64,000 nt of DNA from Nitrospira sp. (GCA_016873495.1 VGXC01000002.1:1-64000), one strand, 5' to 3'; positions 28,543 through 38,664 are shown, counted from the first letter of the stretch. Notes: generated by a model from the letters alone, not told the origin. Numbers and translations: made by a program.

Positions 28543-29346
28543 ATGGAATTCACCGACGCACAGGTCCAACGCTACAGCCGGCATATCATCCTGCAGGATG
28601 TGGGCGGCAAGGGACAGAAGAAGCTGGCGCGCGCCAAGGTCCTGGTGATCGGGGCCGGCGGGCTCGGCTCCCCCGCGGCGCTCTATCTGGCGGCGGCTGG
28701 GGTCGGCACAATCGGCCTTGTGGACGGGGACGTGGTGGACCTGTCCAATCTTCAGCGGCAGATTCTCCACACGACCGCCACGCTCGGCCAGCCGAAGGTG
28801 GAATCGGGACGCAAGATGCTGGCGGCGCTGAACCCGGACATCACGATCAAGACCTATCAGGAGAACGTGTCGGCCGACAACATCATGGGGCTCCTGCACG
28901 ACTACGACGTCATCCTCGACGGGTCAGACAACTTCTCCACCCGCTTCCTCGTGAACGACGCCTGCTTCTTCGCCAAGAAGACGCTCGTCTCGGGCAGTAT
29001 CTTCCGGTTTGAGGGCCAACTCACGACCATCAAACCCCACGAGGGCCACCCCTGCTATCGCTGCCTCTATCCGGAGCCGCCCCCGGCCGGGCTCGTGCCC
29101 AACTGTCAGGAAGCCGGCGTGCTGGGCGTGCTGGCCGGCACGATCGGCGTGCTGCAGGCGTCCGAGGCCATCAAGGAAATTTTGGGCATCGGCGAGACGC
29201 TGGCCGACCGGCTGCTGCTCTATGACGCCTTGGAGATGAAGTTCCGCAAGCTGGGCCGTCCCAAGGACCCGGACTGCCGCCTCTGCGGGCCCAATCCAAC
29301 CATCACCAACCTGCTCAGCGATTATACCGTCTCCTGTAGTTTGTGA
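28543..29346 (+). CDS. E1-like sulfur-carrier adenylyltransferase (second copy)
   Basis: A 267-residue MoeB/ThiF-like enzyme, a clear paralogue of the one at 25890 (same GAGGLGS at 37-43, same CYRC/CRLC zinc ligands, same NCQEAG cysteine). The two differ in the middle helices. It follows the CysO-like and NIL genes by 11 bases. The JAMM peptidase start comes one base after its stop. Having two activating enzymes and two carriers suggests matched pairs. Confidence 0.88.
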   Translation: MEFTDAQVQRYSRHIILQDVGGKGQKKLARAKVLVIGAGGLGSPAALYLAAAGVGTIGLVDGDVVDLSNLQRQILHTTATLGQPKVESGRKMLAALNPDITIKTYQENVSADNIMGLLHDYDVILDGSDNFSTRFLVNDACFFAKKTLVSGSIFRFEGQLTTIKPHEGHPCYRCLYPEPPPAGLVPNCQEAGVLGVLAGTIGVLQASEAIKEILGIGETLADRLLLYDALEMKFRKLGRPKDPDCRLCGPNPTITNLLSDYTVSCSL

Positions 29347-29347
29347 C

Positions 29348-29827
29348 GTGTTGCCCCTGAAGATTCCCCGCCAGATCCTCGATGAAATGGTGGCCCACGC
29401 CCGCGCGCTGGATCCTTACGAGTGTTGCGGATTATTGGCCGGAAAAGAGGGGGCCGTGTCTCGGCACTATCGCATCACCAACACCGTGGCCAAAGACGCG
29501 CAGGCCGTGGAGGTGTTCGATGCGGCCAACGTCAAGCAGCTGGCGGACCTGTCGGAGGCCCAAAAAGCCGAAGTCGCCTACTTCATGGATCCCAAGGAGA
29601 TGCTCGCGGCCTTCAAAGACATGCGGGAGCGGGAGCTCGACCTAACGGTAATCTACCATTCCCACACCCATTCCCCCGCCTATCCCTCCATGACCGACAT
29701 AGGCCTGGCCCTCTATCCCGATGCGGCCTATCTCATTATCTCTCTTGAACACAAGGCTGCGCCGGACTTGCGGGCCTACTCCATCCAAGGCCACCAGGTC
29801 ACTCGGATCGAGTTTCAGGCGATCTGA
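29348..29827 (+). CDS. JAMM (Mov34/Mec-type) metalloprotease
   Basis: A 159-residue JAMM peptidase. The zinc site is complete: E25 in ECCG, H104 and H106 in HSH, then S114 and D117. Mec of Mycobacterium cuts cysteine off CysO; QbsD and HcyD trim extra residues from carrier C-termini to expose Gly-Gly. The carriers here end GGGR and GGN, so trimming is expected. It starts with GTG at 29348, one base after the previous stop. Last gene of the sulfur operon. Confidence 0.9.
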   Translation: MLPLKIPRQILDEMVAHARALDPYECCGLLAGKEGAVSRHYRITNTVAKDAQAVEVFDAANVKQLADLSEAQKAEVAYFMDPKEMLAAFKDMRERELDLTVIYHSHTHSPAYPSMTDIGLALYPDAAYLIISLEHKAAPDLRAYSIQGHQVTRIEFQAI

Positions 29828-29925
29828 GCCCGCGCGCAACGTCCGTCGCTCATCGCGCTAAAATCCAGTAGACCGTTCCCGCGAACGATGCCATAATAAT
29901 TCCAAACTTCTTCAGGGAGGGTCCC

Positions 29926-30264
29926 GTGCAGATCGCTACCCATTTTTTCAGATTCTTCCTGGCCACTACGGTACTGGCCTGCTTCTCCTGGGTCGTGCCG
30001 GCCGCCGCGGAGGACAAGAGCATTTATAGTCCGATCATATTCGTGGATAAGGAGAAGGGCTACATCGTGGTGTCCAACTCGGGAGCGGTCTTCGGCGTGG
30101 AGGTTCCCGAGGCGGCCAGGCCGCATCTGGACAAGCTACCGGTCTCCGGCATGCTGGACATCGTGGTGGAATTGAGACCCGGAAACGCGCCCCTGCTCAA
30201 GACCTGGAAGCTCGCAGCAGGCGACTCGGCCTGCAAGATATTCGACGGGAAGACCTGCAAGTAG
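29926..30264 (+). CDS. Hypothetical exported protein
   Basis: A 112-residue protein with a cleavable signal peptide (about 1-28, ending AAAED). The mature part has a small beta-rich domain and two cysteines near the C-terminus (C105 and C111), which could form a disulfide. The GTG start has GGGAGG six bases upstream. Function unknown. Confidence 0.65.
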   Translation: MQIATHFFRFFLATTVLACFSWVVPAAAEDKSIYSPIIFVDKEKGYIVVSNSGAVFGVEVPEAARPHLDKLPVSGMLDIVVELRPGNAPLLKTWKLAAGDSACKIFDGKTCK

Positions 30265-30271
30265 GCAGAAG

Positions 30272-30368
30272 GGCGGCAAGTCGAAAAGTCTGAAAGTCAT
30301 CACGTCAGAACAATCGGCGGCAACCCAATATGCTCGACTTTCTAACTTGCGGATTTTCAGACTTTCAA
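30272..30368. repeat. Intergenic imperfect palindrome (AAGTC family)
   Basis: AAGTCGAAAAGTCTGAAAGT-type words at 30280-30300 recur in reverse at 30335-30365 (CGACTTTC, TTTTCAGACTTTC). The element lies between convergent genes. Confidence 0.5.
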
Positions 30369-30578
30369 TTATTCGGAGCTACCGAGCATATCGTCGATCA
30401 GCGGACGATTGATGTCGGTGCACCCCAGGCAAATCGCGTCGAACAGCGCTTCATGGTCGGCGACGTAGTTACGATCGTCCGCCAGCTTGTCGGCTAGCAC
30501 GTGCTCATGACACGTGTCGCAGAGCATCATGAAGCCCCGCATCACGGACACCATCTTTCGCCCGGCGCTCCCCTGCAT
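30369..30578 (-). CDS. Small cysteine-rich hypothetical protein
   Basis: A 69-residue protein with CDTC at residues 20-23 and C50/C53, four cysteines that could bind zinc. GGGAG nine bases before the ATG at 30578 supports the start. It lies downstream of another small cysteine protein gene on the same strand, 31 bases after it. Function unknown. Confidence 0.55.
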   Translation of the reverse strand: MQGSAGRKMVSVMRGFMMLCDTCHEHVLADKLADDRNYVADHEALFDAICLGCTDINRPLIDDMLGSSE

Positions 30579-30609
30579 AATTGTTATCTCCCGGTCCGAT
30601 GAAACAGAG

Positions 30610-30804
30610 CTACACGGACCCCTTCATTTGCGCGTGCCAGAAATCCTCGGTCTCCAACTCGATCCCACAGCGGGGACATTCGTAGGGCTTGTCCGGCGGG
30701 GGGACCGAGAGCGACATATTCTGAACCTGCCCCCGACAGACGTGAAAAAAATGCCCTTTGGCATGCTCGCTATCCAACGGTTCGTTTTCGTACAGCAGCA
30801 CCAT
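30610..30804 (-). CDS. Small zinc-ribbon-like hypothetical protein
   Basis: A 64-residue protein with HVCRG and a later CPRC; only three cysteines plus histidines (HFFH) make a complete zinc site uncertain. AGGAG eight bases before 30804 supports the ATG rather than the longer frame to 30825. Probably co-transcribed with the 30369 gene. Function unknown. Confidence 0.55.
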   Translation of the reverse strand: MVLLYENEPLDSEHAKGHFFHVCRGQVQNMSLSVPPPDKPYECPRCGIELETEDFWHAQMKGSV

Positions 30805-30968
30805 CGTTCCGACTCCTGATTTCACTAGGTCAAAGTATACCCATCCATGGATCGTATCCGCAACCGGGTCCCTCGTGGCAAGCGCGGCTATGCGGGCCCT
30901 ACCGGGCGGCTTACACAGACGCGATAGTCGGCGGGAGGCGCTGGAGCGCCGGGGTTGGTTGGGCGGAG

Positions 30969-32693
30969 CTATACCTGGAATTGAGCCTCGTACAGGCCGG
31001 CATAAAGACCACCGCGCGCCAGCAGTGTTTCGTGGGTGCCCGCTTCAACGATCCGGCCCTGCTCGACCACCAGAATCCGGTCCACGTCGTGCAGGGTGGA
31101 CAGACGATGAGCAATGATGAACGTGGTCCGCCCCTGGGTCAGCACGGCCAGCGCTTCCCGGATCTTCACTTCGGTCTCGGTGTCGATATTGGAGGTCGCC
31201 TCGTCGAAAACTACGATCGGCGGATCCTTCAACAGCACCCGCGCAATGGACACCCGCTGTTTCTGACCGACCGACAGTTTCACGCCCCGCTCCCCGATCC
31301 AGGTGTCGTAGCCCTCCGGCAACGAGGCAATAAACTCGTGGGCGCGGGCCGCACGAGCCACATCCTCGATCCGTCCCTGGCCGGCGGCCAGGTCTCCGTA
31401 GGCAATGTTCTCCCGCACCGTGCCGTTGAAGAGGAACGGTTCCTGCTGCACCAGCCCGATCTGACTGCGCAAGAACGCCAGGGGAAGGGTTCGGATGTCA
31501 TGGCCGTCGAGCAAGACCGCCCCTCCCCGCACGTCATAGAAGCGCATGAGCAGCTTGAGCATCGTGCTCTTGCCGGCCCCGCTGGGACCGACCAAGGCAA
31601 TGCGTTCTCCCGGCTTGACGCCTAGCGAGACCTCGCGGAGGATCGGCACATCTGGCCGGTAGTGAAACGACACGCGCTCGAACCGCACCTCCCCGACCAA
31701 CCGCCGGCTTGGCGAGATAACCCCAGGCCGGTCGTCGACCTCGGGCCGTTGGTCCAGAATCTCGAAGACCCGTTCGCTGGCGGCCAAGGCATGCTGCAGC
31801 ATGTGGTTCACCGAATGGATTTGGTTGATCGGCACGTAGAACAGCCCCAGGTAGGAGAGAAACATCACCAACTCCCCGACCGTGAGGGCACCGTTCAGAA
31901 CCTCGCCGGCTCCGTACCAAAGGATCAGCAGGCTCCCGAGGCTGCCCACGAAGATCATGCCCGGTGAGTACACCGACCAGAGACACATGGCCCGCAGGTT
32001 GCTCTCGCTGTATTGACGGCTGATGGCGCCGAATCGCCCCTCTTCATAGGCCTGCCGGTTGAATCCCATCGTCTCCCGGATGCCCGAAAGGGCATCCAGA
32101 AGATAGGCGTTCAGGTCAGCTGCGTGCTTGCGGATCTGGTGGTAATACCCGTGCACGCGCTTCGTGAAGAACATGGCGGAAAAGATCAGCACGGGGATCG
32201 GGAGCATGGAGAGCAGCGCCAGCTTCCAGTTTAGCGCGAACAGCATGACCGTGATGCCGGTGAGGGTCAAGGAGGCCGTAAGCATCCCTTCGAGGCCGTC
32301 GATGAAAATCCGTTCGACGTGCTCCGTATCGTTGGTGACCCGCGACATGATCTCGCCGGTGGAACGGCTCTCGTAGTAGCTCACCGAGAGTCGCTGCAGG
32401 GCGGCAAAGACCTGCTCGCGCAGCTCGTGCACCACCCGCTGTTCCAGCGTGTTATTGAAGCGGATACGGAGGGAGGCGAACACATTTTTCAACGCATAGG
32501 CGAGCAGCAGCCCGGCGATCACCCGGGGCAACAGATCGGGGCGGCGGGCCTGGATCACGTCGTCGATGACGACCTTGATCAGCCAGGGCGGCACCAGCTC
32601 CAGCGCCGTGACCAGGCAAGCGCAGAGCAGCGTGAACAGAGCCAGCGCACGATAGGGTCTAAGATAGCGAAGGACGCGCAGGAGAGATTTCAC
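30969..32693 (-). CDS. ABC exporter half-transporter (MsbA/LmrA-like)
   Basis: A 574-residue fused ABC exporter: six membrane helices over about 1-310, then one nucleotide-binding domain with Walker A GPSGAGKS at 369-376, signature LSVGQ at 473-477 and Walker B with DEATS at 497-501. It should work as a homodimer in the inner membrane. Substrates of this group include lipids, drugs and peptides; the sequence does not settle which. It is separated from the def gene by a palindrome. Confidence 0.88.
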   Translation of the reverse strand: MKSLLRVLRYLRPYRALALFTLLCACLVTALELVPPWLIKVVIDDVIQARRPDLLPRVIAGLLLAYALKNVFASLRIRFNNTLEQRVVHELREQVFAALQRLSVSYYESRSTGEIMSRVTNDTEHVERIFIDGLEGMLTASLTLTGITVMLFALNWKLALLSMLPIPVLIFSAMFFTKRVHGYYHQIRKHAADLNAYLLDALSGIRETMGFNRQAYEEGRFGAISRQYSESNLRAMCLWSVYSPGMIFVGSLGSLLILWYGAGEVLNGALTVGELVMFLSYLGLFYVPINQIHSVNHMLQHALAASERVFEILDQRPEVDDRPGVISPSRRLVGEVRFERVSFHYRPDVPILREVSLGVKPGERIALVGPSGAGKSTMLKLLMRFYDVRGGAVLLDGHDIRTLPLAFLRSQIGLVQQEPFLFNGTVRENIAYGDLAAGQGRIEDVARAARAHEFIASLPEGYDTWIGERGVKLSVGQKQRVSIARVLLKDPPIVVFDEATSNIDTETEVKIREALAVLTQGRTTFIIAHRLSTLHDVDRILVVEQGRIVEAGTHETLLARGGLYAGLYEAQFQV

Positions 32694-32710
32694 GGGCGAG
32701 TAGAAACGGC

Positions 32711-32796
32711 GAATGATGAACGATGAGCGTGCTTCAGGGGCGGGATGTGCCGACGGAGACCGCGAATCCGAAATCTATATTCAGCCTTCATCATTC
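32711..32796. repeat. Intergenic palindrome (TTCATCA family)
   Basis: GAATGATGAA (32711-32720) pairs perfectly with TTCATCATTC (32787-32796); AACGATGAGCG and TTCAAAATT words are shared with the element at 13697-13767. Confidence 0.6.
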
Positions 32797-32814
32797 AAAA
32801 TTCACAATTCAAGC

Positions 32815-33345
32815 CTAGATGACCGTGGCATGCTCTTTCCGCCAATATTGATCAAATTCCTCGAGCTGAGTGAGCGTGGAGAGATCGGCCATCCGATCCA
32901 GGAATAGCTTCCCGATAAGGTGATCCATTTCATGTTGGATGCACACGGCGAACAGGCCGGTCGCATCGAACTCCACCGCCGCCCCTTGCCGGTCCAGCGC
33001 GCGGACCCGGACCATCGAGGGCCGCGTCACCTTCCCGCGGAGCCCGTCCACACTAAGACAGCCCTCCCACATCTCCTCCTGTTGAGGACCGTAGTAGACG
33101 ATCACCGGATTGATCAGCACGGTATCCGGGAACCCGCCTTCTCCCGGACACCCCATAACGAGGAGCTGCTCGGAACGAGACACTTGCGGCGCCGCCAACC
33201 CGATGCCTTCCTCTTCGCGCATGGTTTCGAACAGGTCCTCGATGAACTGCTGCATCGCCTTGGATCGAATCTCAGCCGGATCCACGGGGCGGGCAAGTTG
33301 CCTGAGAACTGGATTGCCGACTTTCGCTACGGGCAGGACCGCCAT
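32815..33345 (-). CDS. def: Peptide deformylase
   Basis: A 176-residue metalloenzyme that removes the formyl group from the initiator Met of new proteins. All three motifs are present: GIGLAAPQ at 47-54, EGCLS with metal ligand C96, and QHEMDH with H138, E139 and H142. AGGAG eight bases before the ATG at 33345 decides the start over an ATG six codons upstream. It does not sit with fmt in this window. Confidence 0.95.
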   Translation of the reverse strand: MAVLPVAKVGNPVLRQLARPVDPAEIRSKAMQQFIEDLFETMREEEGIGLAAPQVSRSEQLLVMGCPGEGGFPDTVLINPVIVYYGPQQEEMWEGCLSVDGLRGKVTRPSMVRVRALDRQGAAVEFDATGLFAVCIQHEMDHLIGKLFLDRMADLSTLTQLEEFDQYWRKEHATVI

Positions 33346-33473
33346 CGCTTCAACTCCTTGCACAAGCTACGTCAACGCAAGGCACCACCACCTTGCGCAC
33401 ATTTTATAACATAGGCTCCCGCGGAGCCGCAACCGAAGGCCCGGGCAAGAATCCACCTGATAAATCAGCCGAT

Positions 33474-34319
33474 TCAGCCTTGAGGCTGCTGATTTTGGGG
33501 ACGGCGCGGATCGGGCAGCTCAAAGGTATCCCGGACCGACGTCCACCAGTCCGCCCATTCCTGGGCCCATTCCTGGCGATTCTCCTTGCTCGAGGAGTCC
33601 CAGTCGTGGATCTCGCTCTCATGTCTTGTCAGCAGCCAAAGCGAGTGAATGGCCGAGATCGACACGAACCGTTCACGATCGGAGAGCAGCCCGATCAAGA
33701 CCGGCACGACGGCTTTCTGCCGGACATACCGCGCCTCGAACGCCGCCACTTTCCTGACCGAAGCATTTTGGTCCTTGGCCATCGCCTCGATCGCCGGAGG
33801 CGCCAGGGCCGGGTTGAGCCGGACGGTGGCCCGCAAGGCATGCTCGCGCACGCGCGGCATGTCGTTCGGCTCCTTGGCGGCTTCCACCAGCGCCGGCGCC
33901 GCGCTGGGATCTTTGATTATCATTAGGGTTTCGATCGCGTTGTACCGGATCCTGGGGCTCGGCATCGTCAGGGCTTTGACCAGCACCGGCACCGCGGGCG
34001 CCCCCATGTGGACGAACTCCCCCATCGCCCAAAATTCCTGTTTCCCCTCCAACAGCGGCAGGAGCGCTTCAGCGCGCTTCAGCTCCTCCGGCCCAAGCGG
34101 CTGGTTGGACGGAGGCACCGAGGTCGCCGCCCCCGATTCCATCTTGGGCGGCAGATCGTAGGGCATCTGCACGGAAAAGAGGCGGGCCTGCGCCCCCGCC
34201 TCGCTCGTTGCCCCGACAAGCCCGAGGCACAATATCGCCATGCTGCGGAAGAGAATCGTGCGCACGTCGCACTGCCCCTGCTGTTTGTGGCCGTTCCGAC
34301 AATACTTCATAAACGTCAT
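33474..34319 (-). CDS. Exported HEAT-repeat protein
   Basis: A 281-residue protein with a signal peptide within the first 45 residues (long basic n-region) and at least four HEAT-type helical repeats between about 95 and 240 (patterns such as APAVPVLVKAL, AAPALVEAAKE, VVPVLIGLL). Helical repeats suggest a binding or scaffold role in the periplasm. AAGGA nine bases before the ATG supports 34319. It follows the RND pump gene on the same strand. Confidence 0.75.
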   Translation of the reverse strand: MTFMKYCRNGHKQQGQCDVRTILFRSMAILCLGLVGATSEAGAQARLFSVQMPYDLPPKMESGAATSVPPSNQPLGPEELKRAEALLPLLEGKQEFWAMGEFVHMGAPAVPVLVKALTMPSPRIRYNAIETLMIIKDPSAAPALVEAAKEPNDMPRVREHALRATVRLNPALAPPAIEAMAKDQNASVRKVAAFEARYVRQKAVVPVLIGLLSDRERFVSISAIHSLWLLTRHESEIHDWDSSSKENRQEWAQEWADWWTSVRDTFELPDPRRPQNQQPQG

Positions 34320-34358
34320 CGCTAAAATTCCTTTCGACCATTCACCGTCATGTTCAGA

Positions 34359-37300
34359 CTATTTGCCGCTTGGCTGTGGTTCCAATGGTTCGGCAATTGC
34401 CTCTTCGCCTGCTCCAATCCGTCCGCGATAGACAAGCTGGTAGAGAACCGGCAAGACCATCAGGATCAGCACGGCTGAGGTGAGCATCCCACCGACCACC
34501 ACACGGGCCAATGGCTGCTGAGATTGCGCCCCAATCCCGGTGGCCACCGCCGCCGGGATCAGCCCGATGGCGGCCGCCAGCGTCGTCATCAGCACGGGAC
34601 GCATCCGGACCTCTGCACTCGTCAAAATCGCTGTCCGCAGGTCATGCCCCTCATCGAGCAAATCGCGAATGCGGACGATCAGGATCAGGCCGCCCTGAAT
34701 CGCCACACCGAACAGCGAGATGAACCCGACCGCAGCGGAGATGCTGAAATCGGTGCCCGTGAGCACCAGCGAAAAGACTCCTCCAATCAGTGCAAACGGC
34801 ACCGCGATGAACACCAACACCGCATCCTTGAGCGAGTTCACCGCTAGGTATACGAGGAACAGCACGATCACCAAACTGATCGGGACAATTGCGGCGAGTC
34901 GTTTCTTCTCCTCCTGCAATTGGTCGTATTCTCCGTGCCATTCGATCCGATACCGCTCGGGCAACTGCACCTGCTCGCGAATCCGCGCCTCTGCGTCCTG
35001 AACCGTGCTTTCCAGATCGCGGCCCCGGACGCTGAACTTAATCGGGATATAGCGTTCGTTGTTCTCTCGATAAATGATGAACGCCCCAGTCTGGTTGGAG
35101 ATTTCGGCTAACTGCTTCAGGGGAATGCGAGCCCCCTCCGGCGTGCTGACCTGGATGTTCCCGATCGCCTCCATATCCTGACGGAACTCCGGCAGGAACC
35201 GGACCACCAGGTCGAACCAACGATCACCCTCATAGACCTGCGTCACCGCCTGGCCCCCGATCGCGGCCTGTACGACGCTGTTCACATCCGCCACCTGCAA
35301 CCCATACCGGGCACACTCCTGCCGATCCACCTTGATGACCAGGTTCGGTTGGCCCAGCAGTCGGAAGATGCCCAGGTCTTTTACTCCCGGCACATGCCGC
35401 ATGACCTTCTCAATCTCGGCGGCCTTCTCCTCCATTAGTTTGAGGTCCGTCCCGAACAGCTTGATCGAGTTCTCGCCTTTCACCCCCGACATCGCCTCCT
35501 GGACATTGTCCTGGATGACCTGGGAAAAATTGAAGTTCACCCCGGGAATCTTCGCGAGCTCCGCTTCGATTTCCTCGATCAGCTTATCTTTCGAGCTTAC
35601 TTCCGGTCGCCATTCCTTTTTCGGCTTGAGGCTCACCAGGAATTCGGCGTTGGAAAAGCTGGTCGGGTCGGTGCCGTCGTCAGGTCGGCCGAGTTGCGAG
35701 ACCGCCCGGTCCACCTCCGGGTAGCGCCGAAAGATACCGCGAATTTCTGCCGCCAAGCGGTCCGCCTGTTCGAAGGAAATGTCCACCGGCATCGTGGCGC
35801 GGACCCACAGATTGCCTTCTTCCAACGCCGGCATAAACTCCCCGCCCAGGAAGGGCACCGCCGCCAATGCTACCAGCAGCAACGCGACCGCCACACCGAC
35901 CACGACATACTCATGGCTGAGGGCCCAATGGAGCGCGTCCAGATAAACACGCCGGATCCAACGGACCGGGGCGGTTTCCTCCTCGCTGATATGCCCCGTG
36001 AGCAACAACGAACAGAGCGCCGGGGCGAGCGTGAAGGCAATCAGCAAGGCCCCGGTCAACGCGAACCCGTAGGTCAGCGACATGGGGGCAAAGATCTTTC
36101 CCGGCACGCCGGTCATCGTGAACAGCGGAATGAATGCGACCACGATGATCGTGGTTGCGAAGAAGATCGGACGGCCGACTTCCCGCGCAGCCCGCATGAT
36201 GTGCATCGGCACCGTCAACCCGGGTCCGGCCCGATGGGACAGGTGGGCGAAGATGCTCTCCACCATGATGAGCGTGGAGTCCACAATGATGCCGAAGTCG
36301 ATCGCCCCGAGGGAGATCAAGTTGGCCGACTCTCCGACCAGCACCATCATGCTGAACGTGAACAGCAGCGCCGCCGGCACCGTCAAAGCCACGATCACCG
36401 CAGTCCGCATGTGCCCCAGGAACACGTAGAGGATGATGAAGACCAGCACGATACCGCTGATCAGGATGTCCATGACCGTCTCGACCGTGGTGTTGATCAG
36501 CACCATCCGATCGTAAAAGGTCTTCACCTGGACGCCCTTGGGCAACTTCCACGTGTTCAGTTCTTCCACCTTGGCCTTCACCTTCTCGAGCACCGAGAGC
36601 GCCTTGGACCCGCGAGCGAGCAGCACCACCCCTTCCACCACGTCGTCCCGATCGTCAATGCCGACCTTGCCCAGTCGAACCCGGTGCCCGACGCTGACCT
36701 TGCCCAAATTCCGAACATAGATCGGCGTTCCATCCTTTTCCGCCACGACGACGTTCTCGATGTCATTGAGGCTGTCGATCAGCCCGACTCCCCGCACGTT
36801 GAAATTTTGCGCGCCCGACGTGAGATAATTGCCGCCGACATTGGCGTTGCTGTTGGTCAACCCGGTCATCACTTGGGGCAAGTTCACACCGTAGCTGATC
36901 AACGCGCCCGGATTCAGATCGACATGGTATTCCTTGGTCGTCCCGCCGAACGCCGTTACGTCGATGACGCCCGGCACCCGTTTGAACTCCCGTTGCAACT
37001 TCCAATCCTGGAGGGTTTTCAGCTCGGTAAGGGAGGTCCCGTCTCCGACCAGCTCATATCGATAGATTTCGGCGATGGCCCACCAGGGCGATAGGGTCGG
37101 CTGAGCCGGGTCCGGCAGGTTGAGCATCGTCAGGCGGTTGAGCACCTCCTGCCGATCGCGGAAATATTCGGTGCGGAAATCGAAGTACACCTTGATGTCG
37201 TTGAGGCCGAAGATGGACAAGGACCGGGTGTCCGCGAGTCCCGGCATGCCGGCGAGGCTGATTTCTATAGGTATGGCGATCTGACGTTCAATCTCCTCGG

Positions 37301-37472
37301 CAGACCATCCCGGGTACTGGGTGATGATCTCGACCATTGGAGGCGACGGGTCGGGGTAGGCGACAACATCTAGGATGTGGAAGGCGTAGAGCCCCCCAAA
37401 CAGCAGTACCAGTCCCAGGGCGCAGACAAAGAATCGTTGCCGAAGAGCGAACTCAACGATACGTGGAATCAT
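34359..37472 (-). CDS. Heavy-metal efflux RND pump (CusA/CzcA-type)
   Basis: A 1037-residue inner-membrane proton-driven pump of the heavy-metal RND family, close to full length. It has twelve helices in the usual 1+6/1+4 arrangement with two large periplasmic loops. The DFG..VDS..IMVE motif in helix 4 near residues 385-398 is the HME-family signature. It exports metal ions through the adaptor and outer-membrane genes upstream. Whether Cu/Ag, Co/Zn/Cd or Ni is moved cannot be decided here. Confidence 0.92.
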   Translation of the reverse strand: MIPRIVEFALRQRFFVCALGLVLLFGGLYAFHILDVVAYPDPSPPMVEIITQYPGWSAEEIERQIAIPIEISLAGMPGLADTRSLSIFGLNDIKVYFDFRTEYFRDRQEVLNRLTMLNLPDPAQPTLSPWWAIAEIYRYELVGDGTSLTELKTLQDWKLQREFKRVPGVIDVTAFGGTTKEYHVDLNPGALISYGVNLPQVMTGLTNSNANVGGNYLTSGAQNFNVRGVGLIDSLNDIENVVVAEKDGTPIYVRNLGKVSVGHRVRLGKVGIDDRDDVVEGVVLLARGSKALSVLEKVKAKVEELNTWKLPKGVQVKTFYDRMVLINTTVETVMDILISGIVLVFIILYVFLGHMRTAVIVALTVPAALLFTFSMMVLVGESANLISLGAIDFGIIVDSTLIMVESIFAHLSHRAGPGLTVPMHIMRAAREVGRPIFFATTIIVVAFIPLFTMTGVPGKIFAPMSLTYGFALTGALLIAFTLAPALCSLLLTGHISEEETAPVRWIRRVYLDALHWALSHEYVVVGVAVALLLVALAAVPFLGGEFMPALEEGNLWVRATMPVDISFEQADRLAAEIRGIFRRYPEVDRAVSQLGRPDDGTDPTSFSNAEFLVSLKPKKEWRPEVSSKDKLIEEIEAELAKIPGVNFNFSQVIQDNVQEAMSGVKGENSIKLFGTDLKLMEEKAAEIEKVMRHVPGVKDLGIFRLLGQPNLVIKVDRQECARYGLQVADVNSVVQAAIGGQAVTQVYEGDRWFDLVVRFLPEFRQDMEAIGNIQVSTPEGARIPLKQLAEISNQTGAFIIYRENNERYIPIKFSVRGRDLESTVQDAEARIREQVQLPERYRIEWHGEYDQLQEEKKRLAAIVPISLVIVLFLVYLAVNSLKDAVLVFIAVPFALIGGVFSLVLTGTDFSISAAVGFISLFGVAIQGGLILIVRIRDLLDEGHDLRTAILTSAEVRMRPVLMTTLAAAIGLIPAAVATGIGAQSQQPLARVVVGGMLTSAVLILMVLPVLYQLVYRGRIGAGEEAIAEPLEPQPSGK

Positions 37473-37521
37473 CGGATTGTACGGATGGTTGAACCATCGG
37501 ACGGCAGACGCTCGGCAGACA

Positions 37522-38664
37522 TTATCCTTTGACCTCTTGGCCCTTGACCAAGACGGCCCCTTTGGTCACGATTCGCTCCCCCGGCTTGAGCCCGTCCACC
37601 ACCCGCACCTGGTCTCCCGAAGCCGTCGCGATTTTGACCTCGCGTTTGAGATACTTGCCTTCTCCTTGTACGATATAGACGAATTGCTTGCCGTCCGCCT
37701 CCAACACCGCCTCCTTGGGAACGGTCAGGAACGCGCTGGCATCGCCGACTTGGATGTGCAGACGGGCGAACATTTCGGGCTTGAGCTTGTGATCCACATT
37801 GGTCACCCAGGCCCGAACTTTGATGGTCCTAGTGTTGGGGTCCACGACATCGCCGATCGCCGCAATGGCGCCGGGAAAGTTGGTATGGGGATAGGCCTCC
37901 ACGGACACGACCGCCACCTGCCCGACATGGACTAGGTCCAAGTCCCGCTCGTACACATCGGCCACGACCTGGAGATTGTCCAAGTCCGCCACCGTAAACA
38001 GCACCTGGGACTGGTCGCCGCCCACGATGGAGCCGGGCGTGACGGTCCGCTCCACGACCGTGCCGGTCAGCGGGCTCTTCATCTCGAACCGGGCCGTGAT
38101 CTTTTGTTCAGCCAGCGGCTTGTCCAATTCCCCGGCCGGAACCCGCAGCGAAAGGAGGCGTTCCTTGGCCCGACGAAACTCCGCTTTCGCCTTGACCAGG
38201 TCGTTCTCCGCTTGTTTGAAATCCTTGAGGGGGATGGCTTTGTTCTCGTAGAGGTCTTTCGCCAGATCATAGGCGCGGATGGCGAAGTCCAGGTCGGAGG
38301 CTTCCTTGATGAACTCGGAATAGGCGGAGGTGATGTCCGGACTGTCGATGATCAGCAGCACGTCCCCCGCCTTCACCCGATCGCCCAGCTTGGCCCGCAC
38401 TTCCAAAACCCGCCCCTGCAGGGGCGAGGAAATGCGCGAATACCGGTCCTCCCCATAGGCGACCTTTCCGGACAGCGTGACGATGGGATTGACTTGGCTC
38501 GTTGAGACCACGGCGGTTTCAATGCGTCCTTGCCCGGCTCCGGAGGAAGGGGGCGCAAGCCGAGGCGTCGCTGCGTTCGAGGTGGTCGGCTCTTCATGCT
38601 GCCCGCAGGACGACAGCAGCAGGAACGGCGCGACCCACAAGACTGAACGAAGCCATCGTCTCAT
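37522..38664 (-). CDS. RND efflux periplasmic adaptor lipoprotein (CusB/CzcB-type)
   Basis: A 380-residue membrane fusion protein. A lipobox LLSSC places Cys20 as the lipid anchor. Then come a barrel-sandwich (lipoyl-like) half starting VRAKLGDRVKAGD, a long alpha-hairpin (about 130-205, the tip docking to TolC), the second half and a beta-barrel. It links the pump and the outer-membrane channel. ATGA overlaps the stop of the outer-membrane gene by four bases. No His-rich or CusF-like extra domain is visible. Confidence 0.9.
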   Translation of the reverse strand: MRRWLRSVLWVAPFLLLSSCGQHEEPTTSNAATPRLAPPSSGAGQGRIETAVVSTSQVNPIVTLSGKVAYGEDRYSRISSPLQGRVLEVRAKLGDRVKAGDVLLIIDSPDITSAYSEFIKEASDLDFAIRAYDLAKDLYENKAIPLKDFKQAENDLVKAKAEFRRAKERLLSLRVPAGELDKPLAEQKITARFEMKSPLTGTVVERTVTPGSIVGGDQSQVLFTVADLDNLQVVADVYERDLDLVHVGQVAVVSVEAYPHTNFPGAIAAIGDVVDPNTRTIKVRAWVTNVDHKLKPEMFARLHIQVGDASAFLTVPKEAVLEADGKQFVYIVQGEGKYLKREVKIATASGDQVRVVDGLKPGERIVTKGAVLVKGQEVKG